Assembly (NCBI GenBank): GCA_030152305.1
Contig: JASKOM010000004.1
Coordinates: 149,327-213,326 of the forward strand
Reading direction: 5' to 3'
Length of the DNA: 64,000 bases
Origin: Campylobacterota bacterium
GTDB taxonomy: Bacteria > Campylobacterota > Campylobacteria > Campylobacterales > Thiovulaceae
Shown: in pieces, positions 1 through 8,903 of the stretch
Layout: the number at the start of each line of letters is the position of its first letter
How positions within the stretch are numbered: position 1 is the stretch's first letter
Program-made: the position numbers and the translations under genes
The notes under the pieces: generated by a model
What the model was told of the DNA's origin: nothing
The model's input: the letters and a program-made list of their open reading frames with translations, nothing else
The model's database searches: none

Positions 1-148
1 TCGTAGATTTAAATACTTTTCCTGACGAATGTTTAAAACCATCATGTTCATAAGGCACAATATTATTATATAAAAAGCCTTGAATTAATCTAGAAAGAAC
101 ATCATAAACTGGTAAATTACCAAATGTTTTAGCTGTAAAAATTATCAT
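1..148 (-). CDS. cas6: Cas6-family CRISPR RNA endonuclease (N-terminal part, cut by window edge)
   Basis: Translating the minus strand from the ATG at 148 gives about 49 residues before the window ends. The stretch contains the pattern LIQGFLY, then EHDGFKHSSGKVFK. This matches the N-terminal Cas6 signature (hydrophobic LLQxFIY helix, then HDxGFK and K-x-FK). Cas6 cuts the precursor CRISPR transcript within repeats. It begins 10 bases after the stop of the csm4-like gene, so it is in the same operon. The C-terminal ferredoxin fold and glycine-rich loop lie outside the window. No CRISPR repeats are visible here, so the array must be elsewhere. Confidence 0.7.
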   Translation of the reverse strand, partial: MIIFTAKTFGNLPVYDVLSRLIQGFLYNNIVPYEHDGFKHSSGKVFKST

Positions 149-157
149 GTTTATAAT

Positions 158-1021
158 TTACTGAAAATAAACAGCACCAGAATCAGCCATAATAGAATGT
201 TGTTTCATGATAATATTTATATCGTTTCCGTATTTGCCAAGTTTTGTATATAAACTATAAAATAATTTATCTTGACTATTTGGAATAGATGGTGCGAGAG
301 TTAAATAAACATTTTGACTTGGTAATTTTTCTTTAAATTTTTCGTCTAATTTTATTTTTACAGCAATAGTTACACCTTGTAAAAAAGATGGATTATTAGT
401 ATCGATACCATTATTAATCGATTTGCCTAAAATCTTCCAATTTGTTAAATCTAGTTCAGCATTTTTCACTTCGAATTGACCATAACCAACAGAACTTCTT
501 CTACCAAAACCAAATTGTCCAATTAATTCAAGATTATTTTTTATTTCTGCTTCAGTAAAAACTTCTTCGTTAAATGCAATATAAACAACTAAATCTTTTT
601 GATATTTCGTAGCATTAATTACAAACAAACTATTATTTTCATGTTTGCCATTATTTCTCGAAACAGTATTTCGTGCGAATCTTTCTTTTACATAAAAATT
701 GTCATTCATTTTTAAGAAACTTTCATCCGACAAAGGTTGATTTAATTTATTTATTGCTAATAAACTTTGTTTTTTAAACTCTTTTTTTGAAACACTATCT
801 TCGGCAATTCCAAAAAACTGAATAGGCATTGTTGGTTTATGTACAAAACCGTCATATAAAAAATCTGAAAATATTATATTTTGATTTTGTAAATAATCTT
901 TTAATTTATTAGTTTGATTACTTGAAAATAATATTTTTGCAAACATTCCAAAAATTGTATCTCCCTTAGGTAAAGATGCAAAAGGAGACTTTGGAACAAC
1001 AATTAACTTAATTAATTTCAT
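158..1021 (-). CDS. csm4: Csm4-like (Cas5-group) RAMP subunit of a type III effector
   Basis: A Cas5-group RAMP protein that caps the 5' handle of the crRNA in type III-A complexes. Seen: N-terminal MKLIKLIVVPKS strand, then a PKGDTIFGMFAK segment typical of Csm4 (DTLFGA in relatives), a KPTMP segment, and a C-terminal glycine-rich FGFGRRSSVGYG loop. I place the start at the ATG at 1021, preceded by AAAGG, rather than the in-frame ATG at 1054. This start lies inside the last codons of cas10 (14-base overlap), so translation is probably coupled. Assignment to Csm4 rather than Cmr3 rests on the Cas10 type and general pattern; csm2, csm3 and csm5 are not in the window. Confidence 0.7.
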   Translation of the reverse strand: MKLIKLIVVPKSPFASLPKGDTIFGMFAKILFSSNQTNKLKDYLQNQNIIFSDFLYDGFVHKPTMPIQFFGIAEDSVSKKEFKKQSLLAINKLNQPLSDESFLKMNDNFYVKERFARNTVSRNNGKHENNSLFVINATKYQKDLVVYIAFNEEVFTEAEIKNNLELIGQFGFGRRSSVGYGQFEVKNAELDLTNWKILGKSINNGIDTNNPSFLQGVTIAVKIKLDEKFKEKLPSQNVYLTLAPSIPNSQDKLFYSLYTKLGKYGNDINIIMKQHSIMADSGAVYFQ

Positions 1022-3002
1022 TAATGTTACCTTTAGATGTAAATAATTTTTCATTTGATTCTCGTTGGCGATAAATTGCCATCATTATTGACGGAATAGT
1101 TTTTTCACCATTTTCAGCAATTAACTTTTCAAGTTTATTGTAAATCTCGTCTATTGCTTTTATATTTCTTGAATATGTGTAATTTAATTTACTTTTCCAT
1201 AAAAAATGTTCAACAAAGAATTCATTATCTTGATTTGTATTTTTATTTTTGAAGTTAATTGATTGCTGACTCATTCTTGCAAAACTCATTAATCGATATA
1301 AAAACGATGAGGTAACTTTTTCTTTAGGCAAGGCATTAATTATATTAATAAATTCAGATTCAATATTTAAGAATTGAGAAAATTTCATCGAATAATTAAA
1401 TATATCTATGCCATCTCGACTATTATTTTCAACGGATTTAGCTCGTTTTTCAGCATCATCTGTTAATTCTGATATATCTTTTAGACTTCCACCTTTGAAC
1501 ATAACAATACCGACTGACAATGTCGTTGTTTGATTTGAGAATTTATGAAATTTATTTCTTAAATCTTTTGCAAATCTAATAATTTCTTTCCATTCGCCAA
1601 TAACAAAAACATCATCACCGCCTGTAAAAATAACATAAATTTTTTCTTTATAATTTTCATCTTTAGCGATTAACGAAGAAATATAATCAGAAAAGAAAAA
1701 GTCAAGTTCTCGAGAAAGACGAATAAATTTTTTGAAAGGAGCATCTAAATCATATAAAAAATCTTTAAAAGTATCACCAAGCATATCAACATCAGCTTTT
1801 AATGCCATTAATCCAGACGAATTACCTAAGATTTCATCAAAAGTTTTTGGACGATAAAAATTATAATCTGTATCTTTTGTGAACGGAATTCTCGAAGATA
1901 AAGACCAATATTTTAATTTTGGCATTTTTTCAAGCCACGAAGTATTAATATTTTCTTTTGTGCTTTCCAAAATATTAAAAATAGCTATATCGCTGTTTTT
2001 AACATTTGATTCTAGTGTATCGAATGTTTTATAAAATTCAAGACCATAATTAATATTGTTAACAGTCATGATTTGAATAGCATTTGTTGAATTTTTCACA
2101 ACTCGCATAAATTGATTGTTATTTACAAGTTCTTTACCAAGATCTATATTTGATTGACAAATATCACAGCTATTAACAACCTCATCACTATTTTTATCTT
2201 TATGTTTTTTACCAATTCGCAAATTGCAAAATTCACACATTTCATCGTGATTAGAAAGATTTTCAAAAGAGTTAACTAAAAAATCACTATCAGATTTTCT
2301 GTTATGAAAATTAAATTTTGAAAATTTATTCATTTCATTTTCATATGATAAATTATCAAAAACTTGTTTGATAGTTTGCGACTTATCAGAAGATACACCA
2401 TTTTTTAAGACTTCGACAGAAGTTTCAGTTGCAGAAAGTATTAAACCAGAACGACCAAAATAATTATTAACAAAAAAATTATCTAGTTCAGATTGAATAA
2501 AAGTTAATTTATCTTGCCAATTAGATTGATGTTTTGCCAAAATAAGAAATTTTCCAGCACCAATTAAAACAGTATCGCCATCAAACATTTCTTCAACGAT
2601 TTTTGAAACGATGAAATTAATAATTTGAACATTAGCTGATCTAGATCGAATAATTTTTGTTGCTCTTTTTTTAGCTAAACCATCAAAAATAAATCCTTGA
2701 ATACCCCAAAAATCACCAGAAATCATTAAAGCTTTATCATTGATTTTATTATAAATCATGTCAAGATTAATATCATCAAATTTAGAAATATAGTCATTTT
2801 TATTACTTTTTAAAGCATTAAAATAAAGAACATTATTGTTATTAATTTCAGATGAAGAAAGTTGAGTTTGTTCTGATTTTTGCTCGATGAGATCTTTGAT
2901 GTATTCAGTTGTATAAGGTTGAGAAGGAATAACTTGATCTTTTATTCGATTTTCAAGTGTCTTATTTTTTTTAACAAGGTTAAAAATATGTTGTATGCCC
3001 AT
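1008..3002 (-). CDS. cas10: Cas10/Csm1, large subunit of type III CRISPR effector, lacking an HD nuclease domain
   Basis: Large signature subunit of a type III CRISPR complex, 664 residues. Seen: a first palm-like region (GDFWGIQGFIF near residues 96-106), four zinc-ligand cysteines at C256, C259, C279 and C282, a second palm with LKADVDMLGDTF at about 401-412, and the cyclase motif GGDD at 461-464. The GGDD motif makes cyclic oligoadenylate in relatives. The N-terminus has no HD-type histidine-aspartate motif, and about 90 divergent residues precede the first palm, so the ssDNase domain seems absent. Two GATGAGGT octamers lie in the gene (1306 and 2179). The start has AGG upstream. An intrinsic terminator-like hairpin lies 55 bases upstream. 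Confidence 0.9.
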   Translation of the reverse strand: MGIQHIFNLVKKNKTLENRIKDQVIPSQPYTTEYIKDLIEQKSEQTQLSSSEINNNNVLYFNALKSNKNDYISKFDDINLDMIYNKINDKALMISGDFWGIQGFIFDGLAKKRATKIIRSRSANVQIINFIVSKIVEEMFDGDTVLIGAGKFLILAKHQSNWQDKLTFIQSELDNFFVNNYFGRSGLILSATETSVEVLKNGVSSDKSQTIKQVFDNLSYENEMNKFSKFNFHNRKSDSDFLVNSFENLSNHDEMCEFCNLRIGKKHKDKNSDEVVNSCDICQSNIDLGKELVNNNQFMRVVKNSTNAIQIMTVNNINYGLEFYKTFDTLESNVKNSDIAIFNILESTKENINTSWLEKMPKLKYWSLSSRIPFTKDTDYNFYRPKTFDEILGNSSGLMALKADVDMLGDTFKDFLYDLDAPFKKFIRLSRELDFFFSDYISSLIAKDENYKEKIYVIFTGGDDVFVIGEWKEIIRFAKDLRNKFHKFSNQTTTLSVGIVMFKGGSLKDISELTDDAEKRAKSVENNSRDGIDIFNYSMKFSQFLNIESEFINIINALPKEKVTSSFLYRLMSFARMSQQSINFKNKNTNQDNEFFVEHFLWKSKLNYTYSRNIKAIDEIYNKLEKLIAENGEKTIPSIMMAIYRQRESNEKLFTSKGNINEIN

Positions 3003-3056
3003 TTATTACCTATGATTTTGTTTTATTGAATATTAACATGAAAATACAAAGTTACT

Positions 3057-3077
3057 TTAAAAATCCAAAACGGATTT
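3057..3077 (-). terminator. Intrinsic terminator-like hairpin between the leader RNA and cas10
   Basis: On the minus strand, AAATCC-loop-GGATTT is followed by TTTAAAG, giving a 6-bp stem with a short T tract. It ends 55 bases before the cas10 start, so it either terminates the upstream small RNA or attenuates the operon. Confidence 0.5.
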
Positions 3078-3290
3078 GTTGAAGAGAGGTTGCCAAACTA
3101 ACTTTACTTATCGCTATTGCTTATGGAATGTGCTGGGATTTTCTTTTTAGTCAAAGACTAAAGACTTTTTTGAGAATGTTTGTTAGAAGTATTTCTTCGA
3201 GATGTTCGATATATCGGCACTCTTAAGATTGATTCGGTATTTTACCAAAACAAGCCGTCAAGCAACTAGTTTTCGCTATACGGAGTGTGT
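3057..3290 (-). ncRNA. Candidate structured small RNA or long leader upstream of cas10
   Basis: This 230-base stretch has no open frame and about 36% G+C by hand count (86 of 240 bases at 3061-3300), clearly above the surrounding intergenic DNA. On the minus strand it follows a TATACT box (3297-3302) and ends in a hairpin with a T tract. Internal palindromes include GGTA-AAA-TACC, CGATATATCG and TTAGTC-AAA-GACTAA. I could not match it to tmRNA, RNase P RNA, SRP RNA, 6S RNA or a riboswitch. It could be an independent small RNA or an attenuator leader of the type III operon. Confidence 0.4.
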
Positions 3291-3368
3291 CAAACGAGTA
3301 TATAATAATTATCATTGATATAATTATGTCAAAATTGATAAATAGTTTCTATGTTCTGAAAAAGTTTG

Positions 3369-3374
3369 TATAAT
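3369..3374 (+). promoter_or_regulatory. Extended -10 promoter of the SpoIIE phosphatase operon
   Basis: TATAAT preceded by TTTG, about 80 bases before the ATG at 3453. The leader carries a small hairpin CTAATT-loop-AATTAG close to the start codon. I see no clear -35, as is common in Campylobacterota. Confidence 0.45.
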
Positions 3375-3452
3375 TTAAATTAGATTATAAAGCTATTTAT
3401 TAAGTTATTTTTAGAGAAAGGCTCTGCTAATTTAAGTAATTAGGCAACATCA

Positions 3453-4619
3453 ATGACAATAGAAAAATCAAGAAAAAAAAATATAGAAGAATTAATTATT
3501 TCTGATAACATTGAAACAGTGATATTTATTTTAAAAAAATTATTTCATGCTGAAAATGTAATTATTTGGTTTGACAACGGTGAATACGTTTGGAGCTATA
3601 TTCAAGAAGAAAAAATCAATATTCAACGAGATCTTGTTTCGAAAATATTTGGAAGCAAAATAACAAGATTTATCGTAAGAGAAGATGATCCTGTTATTTT
3701 TAAAGAATTAGAATCTATGGCATTTCATTCGTTTGATAGCAAAGTAATAGAAAACATATTGTTTCATACTTTATTTTTACATGATACGAATTCGATAATT
3801 ATCGAATGTGCAAATGTTTCATTAACATCTTATCATTTTCAAAATTCATATCATGATATTTTAAATATAGTTTCGCTTTATTTATCTCAAAATATAGAAA
3901 TGATTTCAATAAAAGAATTAACAAATTATTATTATATTGAACAAAAAAAGGCATATGTAAAACAAAGAACAATTTTACAGAACGATCTTGAACAATCAAA
4001 AGATTATAATGTAACGATATTTTATAAACCATCAGATATTTTAAGTGGCGATAGCTATTCGATTTATCAAACTTCAAATGGCGATATTTTGATATATTTA
4101 CTTGATGCAATGGGTCACGGAATTTCTCCATCTTTAACTGCATACACTGTTTCGGCAATAATTCAACAAAAAATCAAAACAAACCCTTCTTTTAATTCTT
4201 TGATAGATTCAATAATAGATAATTTACAATATATATTAACAGACGAAGAACAATTAACTTGTGGTTTTTTCTGGTTTTCACATGATTTAAAACAAGTTGA
4301 TTATGTTGTTGCTGGAATGTATGCACCACTTTTATTAGATAACAATAAAATAATTCCTATTAAATCAAACAATATTCCATTTATGAATTTTACATTTGAT
4401 TATAAAATTTCAACTATTCAAATTAATAATTTTCAGAAATTTTTTGCATACACAGATGGTTTAGTTGAAGATACAAAAGACATAAAATTTGACATCAAAA
4501 AAATGCTAAACAACGATCATTATTGCAATGAAGTCTTAGGAAAATTATCAACAACATCGCTTGACGACGATACAACTATAATTAAATTTCAGAGAAAAAA
4601 ATGCTTAGCAAATACTTAA
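3453..4619 (+). CDS. SpoIIE/RsbU-type PP2C serine phosphatase
   Basis: 388 residues. The C-terminal half (about 185-385) is a SpoIIE-type PP2C domain: SGDSYSIYQ supplies the first metal-binding Asp, LLDAMGHGISPSL the second (DxxGHG), and DGLVED plus LDDDTTII the last acidic sites. The N-terminal half has no recognised sensor and no membrane segment. Such enzymes dephosphorylate anti-anti-sigma or SiaC-like regulators. A siaC-siaB pair lies about 7.5 kb away (11.5-12.5 kb) without its own phosphatase, so this gene is a plausible but unproven partner. The next gene overlaps it by 19 bases. Confidence 0.75.
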   Translation: MTIEKSRKKNIEELIISDNIETVIFILKKLFHAENVIIWFDNGEYVWSYIQEEKINIQRDLVSKIFGSKITRFIVREDDPVIFKELESMAFHSFDSKVIENILFHTLFLHDTNSIIIECANVSLTSYHFQNSYHDILNIVSLYLSQNIEMISIKELTNYYYIEQKKAYVKQRTILQNDLEQSKDYNVTIFYKPSDILSGDSYSIYQTSNGDILIYLLDAMGHGISPSLTAYTVSAIIQQKIKTNPSFNSLIDSIIDNLQYILTDEEQLTCGFFWFSHDLKQVDYVVAGMYAPLLLDNNKIIPIKSNNIPFMNFTFDYKISTIQINNFQKFFAYTDGLVEDTKDIKFDIKKMLNNDHYCNEVLGKLSTTSLDDDTTIIKFQRKKCLANT

Positions 4620-5068
4620 AATTTTTATTATTGTTTTTTTTAACAATAATTGCCGTATTAATATATTTAGAATTTAACGAAAGCTATAAATTATCTATTG
4701 AATCCAAACTTTTTTATGCTCTTGGTGATTATAATACTAGCTATGAATTATCTGATCAAGCTTTAAGATTACAAGAATATAACACTATGGCTCTTCATAT
4801 AAAAAACAGATCAAAAGCCTCAATCGAAATTGTTGAATTTCTTAAAGAATCCGAAGAATTTGAAATTGAAATCAAAAACACTCTTGCAAAAACAAATTTA
4901 ACCAAAGGTGAAATGTCAAAAATAAAAATGATGACAGATGTAATAATTAATAGATATTTAAACTTAAATAAAGTATTTATCGAAGATGATAATTTATTAA
5001 ACTCTGCTAAAACACAATATTTAAAATTTCAAAAATTAAATCATGAAATAACAACAAATGCAAAATAA
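4601..5068 (+). CDS. Small membrane-anchored protein with TPR-like helical region, unknown function
   Basis: 155 residues. Residues 4-24 are a strongly hydrophobic single membrane span with a basic N-terminus. The remainder is helical and charged; residues 30-60 (YALGDYNTSYELSDQALRLQ) resemble a TPR unit. It overlaps the phosphatase upstream (19 bases) and the YkgJ-like gene downstream (11 bases), so the three are co-translated. I do not recognise a family. A role attached to the upstream phosphatase is inference from context only. Confidence 0.6.
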   Translation: MLSKYLKFLLLFFLTIIAVLIYLEFNESYKLSIESKLFYALGDYNTSYELSDQALRLQEYNTMALHIKNRSKASIEIVEFLKESEEFEIEIKNTLAKTNLTKGEMSKIKMMTDVIINRYLNLNKVFIEDDNLLNSAKTQYLKFQKLNHEITTNAK

Positions 5069-5432
5069 TAATTTTAATTTTTCTTTTGATAGTTCAGCTT
5101 GTGATATTTGTAATGCAAAATGTTGTTCTGGAGCAAGTGGCATTGTTCAATTTACTAAAACAGAAATGCTAGAAATCGCTGAATATTTATCTATTTCGGT
5201 TGAGACTTTTTTAAAAGATTTTTGTAAAAAAGAAGGTTATAGCTATATTTTAAAAGAAATTCATCAAGGAGATAATTATAATTGTATTTTTTTATCTGGA
5301 CATAGATGTGATATTTATGAAGTTAGACCTAAACAATGTCGAACTTTTCCATTTTGGGACGAATTTAAAAACGGTAATAATATAGACTACTTAAAAAATG
5401 AATGCATAGGAGTAAAACCGCTTTCAAATTAA
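5058..5432 (+). CDS. YkgJ/UPF0153-family cysteine cluster protein
   Basis: 124 residues. The pattern CDICNAKCC near the N-terminus, a middle cysteine in NYNCIFL, then HRCDIYEVRPKQCRTFPFW is diagnostic of the YkgJ family, thought to bind zinc or an iron-sulfur cluster. The biochemical role of this family is not established. It closes the three-gene operon starting at 3453; the gap of 84 bases before ccsBA suggests a separate start. Confidence 0.8.
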   Translation: MQNNNFNFSFDSSACDICNAKCCSGASGIVQFTKTEMLEIAEYLSISVETFLKDFCKKEGYSYILKEIHQGDNYNCIFLSGHRCDIYEVRPKQCRTFPFWDEFKNGNNIDYLKNECIGVKPLSN

Positions 5433-5516
5433 AAGCTATCAACAATTTGATAACTTTTATAAATTCTAAATTACGATAATATGCACTTTAAAATTTTTTA
5501 AAGAAAGGCTTTTATC

Positions 5517-8500
5517 TTGAAGCAAATTTTAAGCTTACTGTCTAATATGAAATTAGCAGTTTTTTTAACTCTCATATTTGCAATTTCTGTCGCTTTAGCA
5601 ACATTTATCGAAAATGATTTCGGCACAGAAACAGCTCAATATGAAGTTTTCAAAAGTCGATGGTTTGAGATTTTACTTATATTATTGACTTTGTCGCTCA
5701 CAACCACTTTTATTAAATATAAAATGTATAAATTTAATAAATGGTTTGTTTCTCTTTCGCATTTATCTTTTATTATTGTCGCTTTTGGTGCATTAATAAC
5801 AAGATATGTCGGCTATGAAGGTGTTATGCATATTCGTGAAGGTGATGAACAAAATTTTATTACCTCATCGGAGAATTTTATAAATATATATGTTGATAAC
5901 AATATTGTAAATTCTCAAGTTCAGCTTTTTTCGAATATTAGTAAAAATAGTTTTGAATTTAAAAACGATAATTTAGAAGTTTCATTATTGAAATTTTTGC
6001 CTTATGTATCGACTGATGTTATCGAAACTAACGATTCTTCGGCTAAATCTCAAATTGATCTTATGGTTTCTCTTGGTCAAAATATGCCTCCAAAAAATAT
6101 TTCATTATGGTCTGGTGAAAAAGCTGATTTAGGATTTTTCTCGATTAATTTTGATATTCCTGAACAAAACGGTTCGTCAGATTTGCGAATAAAACAAAAT
6201 GGAAATCATCTTTCGCTTTTTGCAGTTGATAAAAATTTCTCACGAATGTCAATGGCAACTAGTGAAATCGAAATATTCGAAAATGAAGTTGAAATTTTGC
6301 CTCGATATTTATATTCGATTATTAACGATGAGGTCTCAATCGTTTTTAAATCGATTAAATTTCATGTTAAAGAGCAAGAAGTTTCGATGATTAATTTTCC
6401 AAAAAATGAACGAGAACGATATCCAAATAAATATATTTTCAATATTAAATATAAAAATATCGAAAAAGAAGTCTCGATTTATGGCAAAGCTGGAAATATC
6501 GGTGAAATTTTCGAAACAGATTTTAACGGCACAAAAATAGGAAGTTCTTATGGTTCGCAAATTATTCCGTTGCCTTTTGCAATTAAATTAGAAGATTTCG
6601 TTCTTGAAAGATATGCAGGATCAATGAGTCCGTCTTCTTATTCGAGTCATGTAATTTTAAAAGATAGCGAGGAAAATTTATCAATGCAATATCATATTTA
6701 TATGAATCATGTTCTTGATCATCGAGGATATAGATTTTTTCAATCATCTTATGATATGGACGAAGGCGGTTCTGTTTTATCGGTTAATTTCGATCCCGGA
6801 ACTCCAATAACTTATTTGGGCTATTTTTTAATGTTTATCGGTTTGGCTGGTTCTATTTTTGCACGAGATAGCCGTTTCCAAAAGTTAAAAAAATCGTTGG
6901 TTGTTTTATTTGCGATTTTATTATTTAATAATGTCGAGTTAAAAGCTGAAAAAATAGAAATCGAAAAAACTGACCTCATCTTTAAATTTGATAAAACACA
7001 TGCAAATAAATTTGGTTCGTTGATCGTTCAAGATAATGGCGGAAGATTTAAACCGCTTGATTCGTTAAATATGGATTTATTAAATAAATTAAGTCGAAGT
7101 AATGATATCGCTGGATTAAATCATAATCAAGTTATTCTGGGAATGTTATTAAAACCGCAATTATATAAACAAATTAAAATGATTTATACAGCTGATGAAA
7201 AAGTTAATGAATTACTTGGTGTTGATAAAAATGAAAAACGAGTTTCGTTTGAAGAATTTTTTGAAGATCCAATTATGCTTGACGGTTATAAATTAGCTGA
7301 TGTTATTGAACAAGCAATGCGAACACCAGAAAAAAATCGAGATAAATTTCAAAAAAGTATTATAAAAGTTGATGAACGAGTTAATATCGCAATGATGATT
7401 TATAGCGGTTCGCTTTTAAAAATTTTGCCAAATCGAAATGATAAAAATGGCGGTTTTGTTTCGATAATTGATGCACTTCAAAAGTTTGCTCCCGAACAAC
7501 AAGAAATCGTGAAAACAATAATAATTTCATATTTTTCAGCAATTGATCAGGCTTTAATTTCTGGAAATTGGAACGAATCGAATCTTGCTCTTTCGCATAT
7601 TAATAAATTTCAAATTATCGAATCACAAAATAGCAAATTAACGATTGACGAAATGCGATTCAATGCAGAAATTTTATATAACAAATTAGATATTTTCGAA
7701 CGATTAACAGTTCCGACTATTTTAATTGGTGTTATCGTTGGAATTCTTGCATTAATAAGTTTAATCACAGAACGAACTTTTAACAGATCGTTTATAACGA
7801 TTCAAGCATTTTTGTTAATTATTTTTACGGTTTTTACGGCTGGATTGACTTTGAGATGGTATGTTTCGGGACATGCACCTTGGAGTGATGCTTATGAATC
7901 GCTTTTATATATTGGTTGGGCTTCACTTTTGGCAGGAATTTTATCAGGTCGAAGTTCGGCATTTTCGCTTTCAGCAACAACAATTTTAGCTGGTGTGATT
8001 TTATTCGTCGCAAATTTAAGCTGGTTAGATCCACAAATTACAAATCTTGTTCCAGTTTTAAAAAGCTATTGGCTAACAATTCATGTTTCGTTGATAACAG
8101 CAAGTTACGGATTTTTGGGACTTGGAGCATTTTTGGGTCTATTCTCTTTGTTAATTTTTGCAATCAAAACAGAAAACAATCGCGAACGATTTAATAAAAA
8201 AATAGCTGAATTAAATATATTAAACGAAATGAATTTAACGATTGGTTTAGTGTTATTAACAGTTGGTAACTTTCTTGGCGGTGTTTGGGCAAATGAAAGC
8301 TGGGGAAGATATTGGGGCTGGGATCCAAAAGAGAGTTGGGCTTTAGTTACGATATTAATCTATATGGCAATTTTGCACACGAGATTTATTCCAAAAGTTT
8401 GGGGAAATTATCTATTTAGCTTATTATCAGTTGTTGGTTTTAGTTCAGTAATAATGACCTATTTTGGAGTTAATTTTTATTTATCAGGAATGCATTCATA

Positions 8501-8600
8501 TGCTCAAGGCGATCCTGTGCCAGTTCCAGTATTTGTATATTACACAATTGGCGGAATAGCTTTATTATCGATTTTGGCTTATAGAAAAAGAAGTTTATAA
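5517..8600 (+). CDS. ccsBA: CcsBA fused system II cytochrome c synthase
   Basis: 1027 residues, joining ResB/CcsB (about 1-450) with CcsA (about 740-1027), as in Helicobacter and Campylobacter. It exports haem and attaches it to CXXCH motifs of apocytochromes in the periplasm. Seen: several membrane spans at both ends, a large periplasmic ResB loop, the tryptophan-rich WWD haem-handling motif (WGRYWGWDPKESW, about 932-944), and external histidines in GHAPWSD, IHVSL and GMHSYA. The start is TTG at 5517 after AGAAAGG. Three GATGAGGT octamers lie inside (5862, 6327, 6973) and two more form its terminator. Confidence 0.95.
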   Translation: MKQILSLLSNMKLAVFLTLIFAISVALATFIENDFGTETAQYEVFKSRWFEILLILLTLSLTTTFIKYKMYKFNKWFVSLSHLSFIIVAFGALITRYVGYEGVMHIREGDEQNFITSSENFINIYVDNNIVNSQVQLFSNISKNSFEFKNDNLEVSLLKFLPYVSTDVIETNDSSAKSQIDLMVSLGQNMPPKNISLWSGEKADLGFFSINFDIPEQNGSSDLRIKQNGNHLSLFAVDKNFSRMSMATSEIEIFENEVEILPRYLYSIINDEVSIVFKSIKFHVKEQEVSMINFPKNERERYPNKYIFNIKYKNIEKEVSIYGKAGNIGEIFETDFNGTKIGSSYGSQIIPLPFAIKLEDFVLERYAGSMSPSSYSSHVILKDSEENLSMQYHIYMNHVLDHRGYRFFQSSYDMDEGGSVLSVNFDPGTPITYLGYFLMFIGLAGSIFARDSRFQKLKKSLVVLFAILLFNNVELKAEKIEIEKTDLIFKFDKTHANKFGSLIVQDNGGRFKPLDSLNMDLLNKLSRSNDIAGLNHNQVILGMLLKPQLYKQIKMIYTADEKVNELLGVDKNEKRVSFEEFFEDPIMLDGYKLADVIEQAMRTPEKNRDKFQKSIIKVDERVNIAMMIYSGSLLKILPNRNDKNGGFVSIIDALQKFAPEQQEIVKTIIISYFSAIDQALISGNWNESNLALSHINKFQIIESQNSKLTIDEMRFNAEILYNKLDIFERLTVPTILIGVIVGILALISLITERTFNRSFITIQAFLLIIFTVFTAGLTLRWYVSGHAPWSDAYESLLYIGWASLLAGILSGRSSAFSLSATTILAGVILFVANLSWLDPQITNLVPVLKSYWLTIHVSLITASYGFLGLGAFLGLFSLLIFAIKTENNRERFNKKIAELNILNEMNLTIGLVLLTVGNFLGGVWANESWGRYWGWDPKESWALVTILIYMAILHTRFIPKVWGNYLFSLLSVVGFSSVIMTYFGVNFYLSGMHSYAQGDPVPVPVFVYYTIGGIALLSILAYRKRSL

Positions 8601-8615
8601 GTTATAAAAAAACAC

Positions 8616-8660
8616 GACCTCATCGCGAATATTTTTATTTTGCCGATGAGGTCTATTATT
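8616..8660 (+). terminator. Terminator built from an inverted pair of the GATGAGGT octamer
   Basis: GACCTCATCG at 8616-8625 and CGATGAGGTC at 8644-8653 make a perfect 10-bp stem around an 18-base loop, followed by a T-rich stretch. It lies 16 bases after the ccsBA stop. Inverted uptake-sequence pairs serve as terminators in Neisseria; here it is the same layout with a different word. Confidence 0.75.
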
Positions 8661-8668
8661 TTTCTAAA

Positions 8669-8890
8669 CTACAAAACAGTTCGTATTTTCCATTTTATTT
8701 GACTAAAATTTCCGTTTATTTCAATTCCAAAATCACGACCTAAATCTGTTAATTTCCAAACACCATTTTCACGAACTTGAAAACCTTTATGAGCCAACAT
8801 CAAATTAATTTCAACTGGACTTTTATTAATCATTTTGCCTAATTCAGTTGGTAAAAAGAATTGCGAATTGAGATCAATTTTGAAAGATTC
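8669..8890 (-). pseudogene. Possible decayed 3' piece of a phage-type regulator
   Basis: The minus strand carries an open frame of about 73 codons ending at TAG 8669, with segments such as FLPTELGKMINKSP and LAHKGFQVRENGVWKLTDLG. This resembles the winged-helix tail of phage antirepressor-like proteins. It has no good start codon at its 5' end and is out of frame with the KilA-N gene just upstream. It may be a frameshifted remnant, or a 53-codon gene from the internal ATG. Low certainty. Confidence 0.35.
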
Positions 8891-8903
8891 GAGAGGAGAA
8901 AAG

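Noticed and set aside
3057..3290. tmRNA, RNase P, SRP or 6S RNA
   Set aside because: I could not find the tag frame and tRNA-like ends of tmRNA, the conserved RNase P core, the SRP tetraloop region, or a 6S-like long bubble.
1..3452. A CRISPR array near the cas genes
   Set aside because: No regularly spaced direct repeats of 25-40 bases are visible here or at the right end of the window.
3471..3481. Poly-A run of about nine in the SpoIIE phosphatase gene as a phase-variation tract
   Set aside because: Runs of this length are common in AT-rich coding DNA; contingency tracts in this phylum are mostly poly-G.
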